Shown piece after piece: positions 52,555 through 62,000 of a DNA stretch of 64,000 nt. Numbering within the stretch: the stretch's first letter is position 1; the number at the start of each line of letters is the position of its first letter. The notes under the pieces were generated by a model. That model searched no databases. It worked only from the letters and a program-made list of their open reading frames with translations, and had not been told where the DNA came from. Source of the DNA: Closterium sp. Naga37s-1 (taxonomy: Eukaryota; Streptophyta; Zygnematophyceae; Desmidiales; Closteriaceae); assembly GCA_947471745.1 (NCBI GenBank), contig CANJKZ010000065.1, positions 744,001 to 808,000 of the forward strand, written 5' to 3'. A program made the translations under genes and the position numbers.

Positions 52555-55500
52555 CCGCCGCCGCCGCTGCTGCTGCTGCTGCTGCTGTTCCACGTCTCCC
52601 CCATCCGTCCATGCACTTCCACGAGCCTGTAGTCCCCATCTACTGCATTTCGCACCCCTTCCCGTCCCTGCCTTCCACCCATGCATCGCCTCTCGTGCCC
52701 TTCCCCACCACACACAGGGTCACGAGGGAGCCACGGCAGAGAACGGCCCATGGGCGTTCACCCTCGACATGCCCTCCTACCTGCCGCTCATGCAGGTATG
52801 CATGCACACCGTGCCTCTCGTGCAGGTATGCACACCGCGCCTCTCATGCAGGTATGCACACCGTGCCTCTCATCTGGGTATGGAACACCACTGTCCATGG
52901 CGCACTGTCCCTTCTCTCATGTATAGTGCCATTCTCATCCGCGTTTCTATCGTTTATCACTTGCTTTTATGCCATCCTTCTCGTGCGTGTGACGACTTTT
53001 GAGGCGCCTCAAAAGTCGTCTTTTGAGGCGCCTCAAAAGTCCTCTCATGTATAGTGCCATTCTCATCCGCGTTTCTATTGTTTATCACTTGCTTTTCTGT
53101 CATCCTTCTCGTGCGTGTGCCTCATGTTTCTGTCACCTGTTTCTTCTATCCACCTCCCCCTGCAGCACTGTCGCAACCGGAGCTTGAGGGAAGAAGTGTA
53201 TCGCGCCTTTGTAACCCGCGCTTCCGAGGGCGACATTGATAACACCCCGGTGATCACACGCATTCTGCAGCTCAAGCAGGAGAAGGCCAAGCTGCTGGGC
53301 TTTAAGTCACACGCCGAGGTGAGGCAGAGACAGTTCGGGTGAAGTAAAGACATGCTTGAATGATGCTGGCACATGCTGTCACACATGCTGTCACACATGC
53401 TGTCACACATGCTGTCACACATGCTGTCACACATGCTGTCACACATGCTGTCACACATGCTGTCACACATGCTGTCACACATGCTGTCACACATGCTGTC
53501 ACACATGCTGTCACACATGCTGTCACACATGCTGTCACACATGCTGTCACACATGCTGTCATACATGCTGTCACACATGCTGTCACACATGCTGTCACAC
53601 ATGCTGTCACACATGCTGTCACACATGCTGTCACACATGCTGTCACACATGCTGTCACACATGCTGTCACACATGCTGTCACACATGCTGTCACACATGC
53701 TGTCACACATGCTGTCACACATGCTGTCACACATGCTGTCACACATGCTGTCACACATGCTGTCACACATGCTGTCACACATGCTGTCACACATGCTGTC
53801 ACACATGCTGTCACACATGCTGTCACACATGCTGTCACACATGCTGTCTCACATGCTGTCACACATACTGCCACACATGCTGTCACACATGCTGTCACAC
53901 ATGCGGCATGCCCACCGCCGTCATCATTTTCTTCCCTTGGTGCAACATGCTCACTTGCTTCAACCTAATCGCAGCTGAGCATGGCCAGATTGCTTGCAGC
54001 ATTGGAGGTCACGAATATGTGCGGTTGAATGTATGGCATCTCGCCAGCCACTGTCTCCCCATTGAATGTGCGCAGGTGCCAATGCAGTGGCGCATGGCCA
54101 CCATCGAGAGCAGAAACCTGTGCGTCCATCTCGCCACCCGCTGTATTCCACTCCTCAGTTGCTGTCTGCACGCTATGCCACACTGCCTTTCATGCTACCC
54201 CATGCATGAGCAGGTGCCAATGCAGTGGCGCATGGCGACCATTGAGAGCGCGCACAAGCTGGTGGAGGATCTCAGGGACGCTGCCTTTGACATCTCCGTC
54301 AAAGGTGAGCTACGTGCTGGTTGAAGTGACGTGCAGGTTGAAGTGACGTGCAGGTTGAAGTGACGTGCAGGTTGAAGTGACGTGCAGGTTGAAGTGACGT
54401 GCTGGTTGAAGTGACGTGCTGGTTGAAGTGACGTGCTGGTTGAAGTGACATGCTGGTTGAAGTGACATGCTGGTTGAAGTGACATGCTGGTTGAAGTGAC
54501 ATGCTGGTTGAAGTGACATGCTGGTTGAAGTGACATGCTGGTTGAAGTGACATGCTGGTTGAAGTGACATGCTGGTTGAAGTGACATGCTGGTTGAAGTG
54601 ACATGCTGGTTGAAGTGACATGCTGGTTGAAGTGACATGCTGGTTGAAGTGACATGCTGGTTGAAGTGACGTGCTGGTTGAAGTGACGTGCTGGTTGAAG
54701 TGACGTGCTGGTTGAAGTGACGTGCTGGTTGAAGTGACGTGCTGGTTGAAGTGACGTGCTGGTTGAAGTGACGTGCTGGTTGAAGTGACATGCTGGTTGA
54801 AGTGACATGCTGGTTGAAGTGACATGCTGGTTGAAGTGACATGCTGGTTGAAGTGACATGCTGGTTGAAGTGACATGCTGGTTGAAGTGACATGCTGGTT
54901 GAAGTGACATGCTGGTTGAAGTGACATGCTGGTTGAAGTGACATGCTGGTTGAAGTGACATGCTGGAACGTAGAAACGCCAGGCTTGGATGTGAAACGAG
55001 GGATTGTGGGTGGTTGAATCAGACTTGCGAGTCACATGCCGCATCATGCTGTTCTGGTTCAACTCCTTCCTCCACCACTTTTGAGGCGCCTCAAAAGGCT
55101 GTTCTGGTTCAACTCCTTCCTCCACCATCTCGTATTGCTTCAGAGCACGAGGAGCTCAAGGCGTTCGCCAAGGAGCAGGGCGCAGAGGAGGCGGACGACC
55201 TGCGGCAGTGGGACGTGACGTTCTGGGGCGAGCGGCTGAGGGAGGCGCGGTACGAGCTGACGCAGGAGGAGCTGCGCCCTTACTTCTCCTTCCCCGTTGT
55301 CATTGACGGGCTCTTCAAGCTCGCCTCACGCCTCTTTGATGTCTCCTTCCAGCCTGCTGACGGGGAGGCACCGGTAAGAACAAGGTTCCTAGGGCTGCTG
55401 GCTGGTTGCTTGTGGGTGGTGGCGAGGAAGCACCTGTACTCTGTCGTGTGGCCCACTGCCCATGCTTGTCTGTAGTTTTATTGAAAGAACAGCACTCCAC

Positions 55501-58046
55501 TGTTGTGACCTTCAAGACGACTTGAAAGTCTTCCCATCACTTACTCCCTCATCCCAACCCACCTCTCCAGACGTGGAACCCTGACGTGCGTTACTACAAG
55601 GTCACCGACACCTCTGGTTCCTCAGGGGCATTCTTATAGAGTCAAAAATATCACAAGTCTCCCTCCTTATTACCCTCCTTTCCGTTTTCCCTCCCCCCAC
55701 ACCTCTCCAGACGTGGAACCCAGACGTGCGGTACTACAAGGTGACTGACTCCTCTGGCAACACCGTGGCGTCCTTCCTCCTGGACCCCTACTCGCGCCCG
55801 GCGGAGAAGCGCAGCGGTGCCTGGATGGATGGCATCTGCAACCGCAGCGGCCTCTTTGCCGCCCCTGGCGCTGCCGCCCGCCTGCCTGTCACGCACATTG
55901 TGTGCAACCAGACGCCCCCCTTGGGCGATAAGCCCAGCCTCATGACCTTCAATGAGGTATGACCATGGACGGTCATGACCGTTGAGGAGATCTGTGGATG
56001 GCGTAATGCTTGTGATTGGGAATCATTCCCTCTTTCTCCTTCGTTCCTCCCCCTCCCCATAACCCCTACCTTTTTTTTTTTTTTTTTTTTTTTTTGGCTA
56101 TTTTCCCTCCCCTCCCGCCCCCTCCGTCTCCCTACTCCCCCCCTTCCCCAACCCTCCCTCCCAACGGCGCCCTTGCCCCGTTGGGGATGGCAGGTGGAGA
56201 CGTTGTTTCATGAGTTCGGGCACGCGTTGCAGCACATGTTGACGAGACAGCAGGAGGGGCTGGTGGCGGGGATCAGCAACGTGGAGTGGGATGCCGTGGA
56301 GCTGCCCTCTCAGTTCATGGAGAACTGGTGCTACCACAGGTGCGTGTGTGCTGCTACCACAGGTACTGTTTCGTGCTGGTAATGCTGCAGGTGTCGTCTG
56401 TGTGATACCACCGCTGCATGTGGTTGTGCTTCGTTTTGCAGTATCCGCCCCTCTGCTGGTCTGCCATCTGCTCATCTCCTCGCATCCTGCCATCCTGCTT
56501 CAAGTGAAGTGTACTCATTATAGAAACCCCCCTTACAACCCCTCTCCCTCTGCGCCCACAAGAGCCACGCTTCTAGGCATAGCGCGGCACTATGAGACGG
56601 GCGAGGTGCTGCCAGAGGAGCTGTACAACAAGATCGTGGCCGCTAAGTGTATCATGCTCACTGGAGAGCCCTCCTTTCCCTCCCTCTCCCTCTGCGTCCA
56701 CCAGAGCCACGCTGCTGGGCATCGCAAAGCACTATGAGACAGGCGAGGTGCTGCCAGAGGAGCTGTACAACAAGATCGTGGCGGCTAAGAACTTCCGCTC
56801 CGCCACCATGACCATGCGACAGGTACACCCAACGCTACCTCCTTGCCTCTCGGCTCCAGGTACACAACATACCTCTTCGCTTCCAAAAGCCACCTCCATG
56901 ACCATGTGCCATGTACACGCCCCACACCTCCTCCTCCAATCCTACCTTTTGCTGTGTTCTCCTCTCTCCCCGCCCCACAACTCCCCCTCCCCCCCTTCAC
57001 CAGCTGCACTTCGCAGCGGTGGACCTGGAGCTGCACTGCTCGTTTGACCCCGAGGGCAACGAGTCCATCTACGATGTGAACAGCCGCGTGGCCGAGCGCA
57101 TGCTCGTGCTGCCCCCCCTGCCCTCCGACCGCTTCCTCTGCTCCTTCCTCCACATCTTCGCCGGTGGCTACGACGTCGGCTACTACAGCTACAAGGTGGG
57201 GCTTATAACGGGAATGCATTACGAATACAGCTTTTACACCCTGTTTTTGCCCAAACGTGGTGGATGCCAGGCTCGTAAGCTTGCCATCACTGCAGTGGGT
57301 AGGGAAAGTGGTTATCCTGATCGTACAGAACAAGCCTTGTGCAGCTACTTGGAAAATGTCAAACTCATTTTGATCACACTTTCCCCTATCCACCCCCTCC
57401 TCTTCCCCTGCCACTTGTTTCCTCCTGTGATTTTCAGTGGGCGGAGGTGCTGTCAGCTGATGCCTTTGCAGCGTTTGAGGAGGCGGGCCTGGATGATGAT
57501 GAGGTGAGGCATGGGGCTGGATGACGACGAGATGAGACACGGAGCAGAGCTGCCTGGGTTGGGCAGGGAAGTGTGCTAGGGATTGGGCAGGGCATGGCCA
57601 TAGCAGTAGCTCCACTCCATGCATGATTATTCCGCGTGCGGTGCCCTCCTGTGTGTCCATGTCATGTTTCCGCTATCCTTCACCGCGGTGTCTTTCTGTT
57701 CCTTACGCATTTCTTGCTCCTCCCCGTTGCGCCTCATGAGCAGGCGGTGAAGGCAACAGGGCACAAGTTCAGAGACACAGTGCTGGCTCTTGGGGGAGGT
57801 GCTGCTGCCAAGGATGTGAGTATTCAGGACTGAAGTGTTGTGCCCATGTAGTGAGGTCTCATGTGCCCACGAGGTGTACAAGCTGAGTCTCACACGTGTC
57901 CCTTTTTCCAGCTGGGAAACTTACATGTAAATCATTGTATGTTTGGTTGTGCTGTGCAGGTTTTTGCTGAGTTCCGAGGAAGGCAACCATCAATTGAGCC
58001 CCTGCTTCGACACAATGGGTTGGTGCCAGAGCCAGTTCCTGCTTGA
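46442..58046 (+). CDS. M3-family oligopeptidase (OpdA/OOP type), exon 3 split by a PLE
   Basis: Fourteen exons: 46442-46921, 47597-47891, 48381-48460 plus 52364-52504 (split exon 3), 52718-52795, 53166-53318, 54214-54304, 55144-55373, 55711-55956, 56194-56339, 56705-56822, 57004-57195, 57438-57503, 57744-57815, 57960-58046. All phases agree; ignoring the insertion they give 824 residues. Residues 1 to about 110 are Ser/Ala/Arg-rich and fit an organelle transit peptide. The zinc site is HEFGH in exon 9 with the downstream Glu in [15 protein letters not shown]; the late [10 protein letters not shown] block is also present. Plant relatives (organellar OOP/TOP1) degrade 8-23-residue peptides such as cleaved targeting peptides. 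The PLE in exon 3 brings a TGA at 48467-48469, so this allele should give only a truncated protein unless the insertion is removed. Confidence 0.9.
47951..48057 (+). repeat. Partial copy of oligopeptidase exon 2 including its donor
   Basis: The 3' part of exon 2 (from TCGCTGCGCCTGGGGCAGAG to the GTGAGTTGG donor) is repeated about 165 bp downstream inside intron 2 with a few substitutions. It lacks an acceptor, so exon 2 proper is 47597-47891. Confidence 0.85.
48461..48484. repeat. Palindrome forming the left end of the PLE
   Basis: A perfect 24-bp palindrome whose core is TTTTGAGGCGCCTCAAAA (48464-48481). The internal copy of this site (51873-51890), inside ORF2, has only the 18-bp core plus AATC on the right. 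The extra GAT on the left end therefore mirrors the right side. Confidence 0.9.
48464..48950 (+). repeat. Left pseudo-LTR of the PLE
   Basis: Contains the last roughly 50 codons of ORF2 (stop at about 48619-48621), a hammerhead ribozyme core, and ends just after the ORF1 start codon (ATG at 48939). Confidence 0.93.
48757..48830 (+). ncRNA. Hammerhead ribozyme motif, left copy
   Basis: The conserved core CTGATGA (48771-48777), a stem II of GGC/GCC and CGGG/CCCG pairs closed by a TTTCT-type loop (about 48779-48806), and GAAA (48807-48810) are in order. A very short stem III (A48810-T48815, C48811-G48814) and T48816 as the expected cleavage base follow. Stem I pairs GCA (48768-48770) with TGC (48817-48819). 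Type I hammerheads with minimal stem III are known from PLE terminal repeats. The fold was done by eye. Confidence 0.7.
48939..50156 (+). CDS. PLE ORF1 protein, coiled-coil and basic
   Basis: 405 residues. The N-terminal 100 residues are acidic then Ser/Arg-rich and disordered. About 110-310 are rich in Lys, Glu, Leu and Ala with heptad-like spacing (predicted coiled coil). The last 90 residues are Lys/Pro/Gly-rich with [11 protein letters not shown], a likely RNA-binding or nuclear-localising tail. I recognise no named domain. ORF1 proteins with coiled coils occur in some PLEs, where they may package element RNA. The start codon lies at the end of the left pseudo-LTR, about 120 bp after the ribozyme. 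Confidence 0.75.
   Translation: MSNDDPWDFDWNPSDEEEAGTGNRSSVKRSRGEGGSSRAGRRARSASGARAKIPPLALTLEPTTSNKQAEDPLPGPSGSRPVMSDPVDNSPIPELFKGWTASAVKGFRDDFKDLLKAKSKLKKMKELDRQGVILHSIRTKTAEFQTKFASVKEKSVASVSEIHLANQKRLQADFIASKALEIEELQKAVDSHVVALASRMEEYIKSLSADPDLVVSDAAKEKFRVFKGRCIEKANSDIQTARDEIVIRELDRQNKAAAEELKKAAASEEVQEMEVEAGVGEIMNQHAKRIEDKIRREMIPKIEANLMKKLLKNLSLGKQDSPQAPAADAKPKNAPAGKPMHTTPMEKERHSGSTAGNSKPKKKRGGKKKKKDGTQDQQAKGRAADVKAKGPKNGGGGPGKGPHKN
50111..50145 (+). promoter_or_regulatory. -1 ribosomal frameshift signal between ORF1 and ORF2
   Basis: The slippery heptamer A AAA AAC (50111-50117) is in the correct register with the ORF1 codons AAA (50112-50114) and AAC (50115-50117). Seven nucleotides later comes a GC-only hairpin of 7 bp (50125-50131 with 50139-50145) closed by a 7-nt loop. 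Slipping back one base enters the ORF2 frame, which is open from there through the ORF1 stop (TAA 50154-50156) into the RT. ORF2 has no nearby in-frame ATG, so this offers a way to make it. Confidence 0.8.
50117..52030 (+). CDS. PLE ORF2: Penelope-type reverse transcriptase
   Basis: The open frame is readable from 50117 in the -1 frame of ORF1; a possible non-ATG start is GTG at 50207. Landmarks in order: HNLSS and LGLKFIPTP near the N-terminus, [15 protein letters not shown] (about 50590), FYILPKLHK (about 50830), [11 protein letters not shown] (about 51040), [10 protein letters not shown] (about 51212), the catalytic YIDD (51330-51341), FLDMVIFK (about 51459) and [12 protein letters not shown] (about 51562). 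The end [11 protein letters not shown] matches the RT-linker of PLEs. These motifs separate it from LINE and LTR enzymes. It stops after the linker with no GIY-YIG domain. The frame appears intact. Confidence 0.9.
   Translation, partial: RRRRPRKRAAQELTSHDLALRWFGQLTVRQVSARIRNRGVHNLSSRLLSSDEKKGLGLGLKFIPTPAVSLSGDVELNTLLRQISLHFFFKDSDNLKGNPRFRVRNPGWLPERNDIPEQVFKDSFADLSFLLKASRPICHWNISNGVRRALRSIATDRNVVVKPADKNVGITVLDRSTYTRLCLEHLDDAATYAPCLHNPTVEVVQKLRDLKSVWGPAFPESLWKYFFDKPRGGWRPAAFYILPKLHKKKLAGRPIAASHSWVTSNVSRWLDAELRPLVLKQTTYLRDSLSLLLMLEKTAFPNGILLATYDVTSLYPSIPLRRGLDAISSLLHRERHLNALPVMALLEWVMMNSYVEFDSQIFLQTQGTAMGTPAAVCFAVLFMSWLDEMLTRRWSGTIPLCHVRYIDDGLIIWPGSRGELEEYLNTFNSLDPNIKLTWQISDSSADFLDMVIFKGPRFAEQGTLDLKTFQKPINKYLYLPFSSFHPRHCKTGFVRAELKRYLLRSTSAPTFLASKRAFFQRLRDRGYPADFLTPIFHSVLFRQRPLLLEQTEARQAHRLSSPPERGPLVLKTLFTPVTARLRLGVLLRRLKNRLSSRGFYMGNVYIAWRCARNLQKLLVRAKVPRLIDSPDEDTTEG
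51873..52359 (+). repeat. Right pseudo-LTR of the PLE
   Basis: Same sequence as 48464-48950; it overlaps the ORF2 C-terminus and ends at the beginning of an ORF1 copy (ATGAGTAACGAC). Confidence 0.93.
52166..52239 (+). ncRNA. Hammerhead ribozyme motif, right copy
   Basis: Identical to the left copy at an offset of 3409: CTGATGA at 52180-52186, GAAA at 52216-52219, predicted cleavage after 52225. Cleavage at both sites would release a unit-length 3409-nt RNA. Confidence 0.7.
52510..52590. repeat. (GCT)n/(CCG)n microsatellite in oligopeptidase intron
   Basis: Imperfect trinucleotide repeats just after the exon 3 donor; poly-Ala and poly-Cys frames here are artefacts. Confidence 0.93.
52914..53118. 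repeat. 77-bp direct repeat split by a double palindrome
   Basis: The segment 52914-52990 is repeated at 53042-53118 with few changes. Between them lies a 30-bp perfect palindrome (52991-53020; core TTTTGAGGCGCCTCAAAA at 52997-53014) and a second core copy at 53021-53038. It lies in intron 4 of the oligopeptidase gene. Confidence 0.93.
53364..53906. repeat. 12-bp minisatellite ACATGCTGTCAC, about 45 copies
   Basis: Near-perfect array in the intron before exon 6. Because 12 is divisible by three, all frames on both strands look open; none is a gene. There are no unique spacers, so it is not a CRISPR array. Confidence 0.97.
54074..54120 (+). repeat. Partial copy of oligopeptidase exon 6 with acceptor
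   Basis: CGCAG followed by GTGCCAATGCAGTGGCGCATGG and ACCATCGAGAGC repeats the start of exon 6 (54214). The copy loses the rest of the exon. Confidence 0.8.
54304..54965. repeat. 17-bp minisatellite GTTGAAGTGACATGCTG, about 38 copies
   Basis: Starts right at the exon 6 donor. Units vary mainly at ACATG/ACGTG and CTG/CAG, in blocks. 17 is not divisible by three, but the units contain no stop on the minus strand, which creates false frames. Confidence 0.96.
55048..55127. repeat. 30-bp direct repeat split by a 20-bp palindrome
   Basis: The segment 55048-55077 (GCTGTTCTGGTTCAACTCCT...) is repeated at 55098-55127. The 20-bp palindrome CTTTTGAGGCGCCTCAAAAG (55078-55097) fills the gap exactly. It lies just upstream of the acceptor of exon 7. 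Confidence 0.94.
55562..55630 (+). repeat. Partial copy of oligopeptidase exon 8 with acceptor
   Basis: CTCTCCAG followed by ACGTGGAACCCTGACGTGCG and TACTACAAGGTCACCGAC repeats the acceptor and first part of exon 8 (55711) with several substitutions, then diverges. Confidence 0.82.
56072..56095. repeat. T-homopolymer in oligopeptidase intron
   Basis: About 24 T residues ahead of the C/T-rich tract leading to the exon 9 acceptor. Confidence 0.95.
56540..56648 (+). repeat. Partial copy of oligopeptidase exon 10
   Basis: CCTCTCCCTCTGCG...AG followed by AGCCACGCT and the coding part for [20 protein letters not shown] repeats exon 10 (56705-56822) about 140 bp upstream with roughly 8 percent change. 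It then diverges before the donor, so 56705-56822 is the likely exon. Confidence 0.82.
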
Positions 58047-59079
58047 TGTCTGCTTTCAGTGCATATTGCCTAGATTGCACGAAATACCGCCAATTTGTGT
58101 TGTGAATATGCGTGTAGTGTACCATGCCTAAGATTACGGATGGCTTTGTTGGAGTGATCGGGTTCATACAGTATGTGTATCTTAGAGCAAGTAAAAAATA
58201 CAGTTACTGACTCAACCCTTGCTTCTCCTGCTTCGAGCTCGCAAACAGCCAAACTCAAGCCTCTGGCTCGTTTGGCCAATCAGAAAGGTGAAAACGTCAT
58301 GTACACGTCAGCCCCCTAACCACCGACGACCTACATACAGCACACGGAAAAACATCGTCCCTGGCTGTTGGAGCGTGCTGGGGGGATGATTCCCAGGTCC
58401 AGCTTGGATCACAACACAACGCCTAGGTCTTTCACGATCACCTTTCACTTCATCTCGGCCTGCCGAGCCAAATCCAGTGGTATGGATATCACACTGAATT
58501 CACTGGACCGAATCCGACAGACCGAAGCGGAGCCCTGGGGCAGCTGGCTAGACACAAACCAAGTCCTGACATGCGCTCCGACCTCCCCCAAACCAGACTG
58601 CGTAGCAGGTGGCAGTGTGATGTGAGGCGGACTGCCCCCAGTGCCCCCACGCAGGCGCGTGAATGGGGGGAACAAGCAACTCGTCTGCTCAAACTCGTGC
58701 GCAAGCGCAACCCTAGAGATCACCGCAGACCGAAACAGGGCGGAAGGCAGGTGCGCGGTGGAGCGGCGGTGGGTATGTGAGATATGTGAGGCTATGCCTA
58801 CTGGGAACTCTACAGTCGACGACTTCATTCTACAATTAGCTCACTCTCTGGCAATTGTACGCTACTATGCTCCACGAATAATCCTGGAATTAACGGCTGG
58901 CTGTAGTTCCTGTCCGTCATCCTGTCGAGCACTTCCCTGCTTGGCAGCGGTATAGTTCTACGTTAGGTGCGAAGTTTACTCGCGAAGCAGGCTTTCTAAT
59001 TGTGGAACGTTAAGAGCTCTCTCTCGTTGCCATTCGAATACACTCTAGTCCCGCACCAGGTCGTTCTGCCACTACCATC
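58047..59079. other. Intergenic region between the oligopeptidase and TVP38 genes
   Basis: Should contain the 3' end of the oligopeptidase transcript and the TVP38 promoter and leader. Open frames on both strands are short and show no domain. No repeat or RNA gene was recognised. Confidence 0.55.
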
Positions 59080-62000
59080 ATGTTCGTTAGTAGAAATGGC
59101 GGAGAAGCACAGGCATCCGCGTCATCGACAGTGGTTGCTGACGCCAACACGGCAACGCTGGCAACAGCACAGAACATAAGCCCGTCCACGTCAGCATCCC
59201 CGATTGTGACTGTTTCAGCGCCAGGCTCACCACCCAATGAATCGAACCCGTATTCGTCCGCAAAATCTAATCATGTGACGTCCTCCAATCAAGTGTCGAC
59301 ATCTGTAACTCCGCGGACCAACACCCACCAGGGCCTTCGGCACTGCCAGCAGCATGGAGCAGCGTCGTCGCATCCTAGCCATCCATCCACACAATTACCA
59401 CCACATCGACGCTTAGGAAGGATTGCGCGTAGTTTATCGTCTAAGGTCGACGGAGGGGCTATGATCGGTTCGTTGCTTCGAACCGCGATGGCGGGAATCT
59501 CGCTCAAGCGGGTTTTCTACACCATCCTCGTTATAGGATTCGTCGTTGTGGGCCTTGTCGCAATCAACGTCGAGCAGGTACGGGTCGTCTCGCCGAGTGG
59601 TTGTGCTGATTGAGCTTTTCATATGTTTGATCCAAATTATTTACAGTATTCTTAGCGCCGGCAGCGGTCCATTAAGAAACACGCAGTTACCCGTTGAGGG
59701 GTCTTCCTGCGGTTCAGCGGTGCAGCGCACATCAAGGATGGACGAACAATTCTCTCTCCTCCTCATATCTCCCGGCCATCGCTCTACCACCCCCTCCCCT
59801 CTTTCCTCTCCCCCCCCCCCCCACCCCCCACTTCCCTCCAGTTGCTCAAGAGCTTTCTCCTCTGGCTCAAGAACGACGTGGGCGTGTGGGGTCCCGTCAT
59901 CATGTACGTGCCACTACTCCTTACTTCTCCTCCTCACAGTTGTCCTCGTAACACTTTCCCTCGCAACAATCCCCGTCGCAACGACCCCCCTCGTAACAAT
60001 CTCCGTTTGTAACAATTCCCCTTTCGAAATGCGGTTGCTAAGTCTTTGAAATTCACCATTTTTTTTTTCTTTGAACGCAAATCATTTCTGAATCGCGTCC
60101 CGTTGCTCCCTCACGGGCCGCTCAGCTTCGTTTCTCTCCTTCCCCGACTCCTCATTCCTTCCCCCCTTTCAGGGCCCTCGCTTATATACCACTCAATATC
60201 CTCGCACTTCCAGGCGCTATCCTCACTGTAAGCAACTGACATACACGAGATTTTTTTTTCCTAGTTGTTAGTGCGAGCAGGCCACTCTTCGTTATGCTAC
60301 GAACGTCATGTATCTCAACGCGACACGGACGTGCCCTGAAGGAGCGTCGTGCCGCATGCCTCTCCTCTTTTTCTCCCTTCATCTGCCCCCCCTCCACTGC
60401 CCCTACTGTCCCCTCTTTTGCCCCCTCTGCCCCCTCCGCCCCCTCCGCTGTCCCTATGTCCCTCCGCGCCCCCCTCCTCTCCCCTCACCCCCATCCCCTC
60501 CCCTCGTCCTCATGCGCGCAGCTGGGCGGGGGCTACGTGTTCGGGCTGCTGGTGGGCTTCGTGGCGGACTCGCTCGGCTCCACAGCCGGCGCCACCGCCG
60601 CCTTCCTCGTCGGCAAAACCGTGCGTCCCTCGCCCGTCGCTGTTCGAATCTCATTGTGCTCAGCTCACAACCCCCTCTCTTGCTTGCTCAACCCCCTCCC
60701 TTGTTCCCGCATCCCCCTCTCTTTCTCCCACAACCCCCTGTCTTGCTTCCACGCCCTCTCTCTTGCGTCCCTTCCATATGTCGCCTCGTCCTTCGTCGGC
60801 TCCTTTGGTAACTTCTTGCCTCACAGCCTTGTTCCACCGCCCCGCCGCTTTTCCACACCCGTCCCATGCTCCGCACCCCACCCATTCCCGCCTCCCCGCC
60901 CTTTTCCCGCCAACCCTCCATTGCCCGCCCGGCTCCCGATGGCCTCGTTCGGTGCAGATAGGGCGGTCATACGTGTCAGCAAAGCTCAAGGAGTACCCAC
61001 AGTTCCAGCCAGTCGCGCACGCCATCTCCAAATCCGGATTCAAGGTCACACCCGCCCCCCTCCACTTACTTCCCACTACCTGCTTTCCTCTCCTTCCTCC
61101 CCATCTCTTTCAACCAACCCGTCTCCTCCCCTCCCCGTCTACCCCCCTCCCCCCCCCCCCTCCTCCCCCCCCCTCCTCCCCCCCCCCACACACACTCTCC
61201 ACTCTCCTCCGTCAATTGTTCCCACTTTCCCACTCACCCCCTGCTCCCCACTCCCCTGCTTTTCTGCCGCTTAAAGTACGAGTTTCTCAGCCACCTCTCT
61301 CCCTATCATCTGAAAACTATCTCGCCCCCTATCACCCTATCACCCTATCACCCTATCACCCGCTCCCTCGCCCCCTCACGCTCCCCCGCCCCCGCACACT
61401 CCCCCGCCCCCTCACACTCTCCCGCCCCCTCACTCTCTCCCGCCCCCTCACACTCTCCCGCCCCCTCACACTCTCCCGCCCCCTCACACTCTCCCGCCCC
61501 CTCACTCTCTCCCGCCCCCTCACACTCTCCCGCCCCCTCACACTCTCCCGTCCCCTCACACTCTCCCGCCCCCTCACACTCTCCCGCCCCCCTCACAGAT
61601 AGTGCTGCTGCTGCGGCTGGTGCCCATCCTGCCATTCAACGTGATGAACTACGTGCTCTCCGTCACGCCCATCAGCCTCTCCTCCTACGTCCTCGCCTCC
61701 TGGATCGGCATGATGGTGGGTGCAGGGATGTGCAATGCATGAACGCATGAGGATCAAGCATGAGAATCAAGCATGAGGATCAGTGTCTCTCCCTTGTCTC
61801 TCCCCCTCCCCAACAATGCCTCTCCCGCTCCCCTCTCTTGCCTCTCCTCTCCCCCTTCCCTCATCCCTCATCCCTCATCCCTTCGCTCAGAAATAAGCTC
61901 CTCCTTCACCTGTACCCTTCCTTCTCCCTTGTCTCTCCCCTCTGTGCCAATGTGCTTCTATCCCCCACAGCCCATCACATTCACCTTCGTATATCTGGGC

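Noticed and set aside
53364..53906. CRISPR-like array
   Set aside because: Perfect tandem repeats with no unique spacers, in a eukaryotic intron.
53075..53978. Long frames of MCDS, TACV, MLSH and THAV repeats on both strands
   Set aside because: Artefacts of the 12-bp intronic minisatellite; exons 5 and 6 of the oligopeptidase are clearly defined around it.
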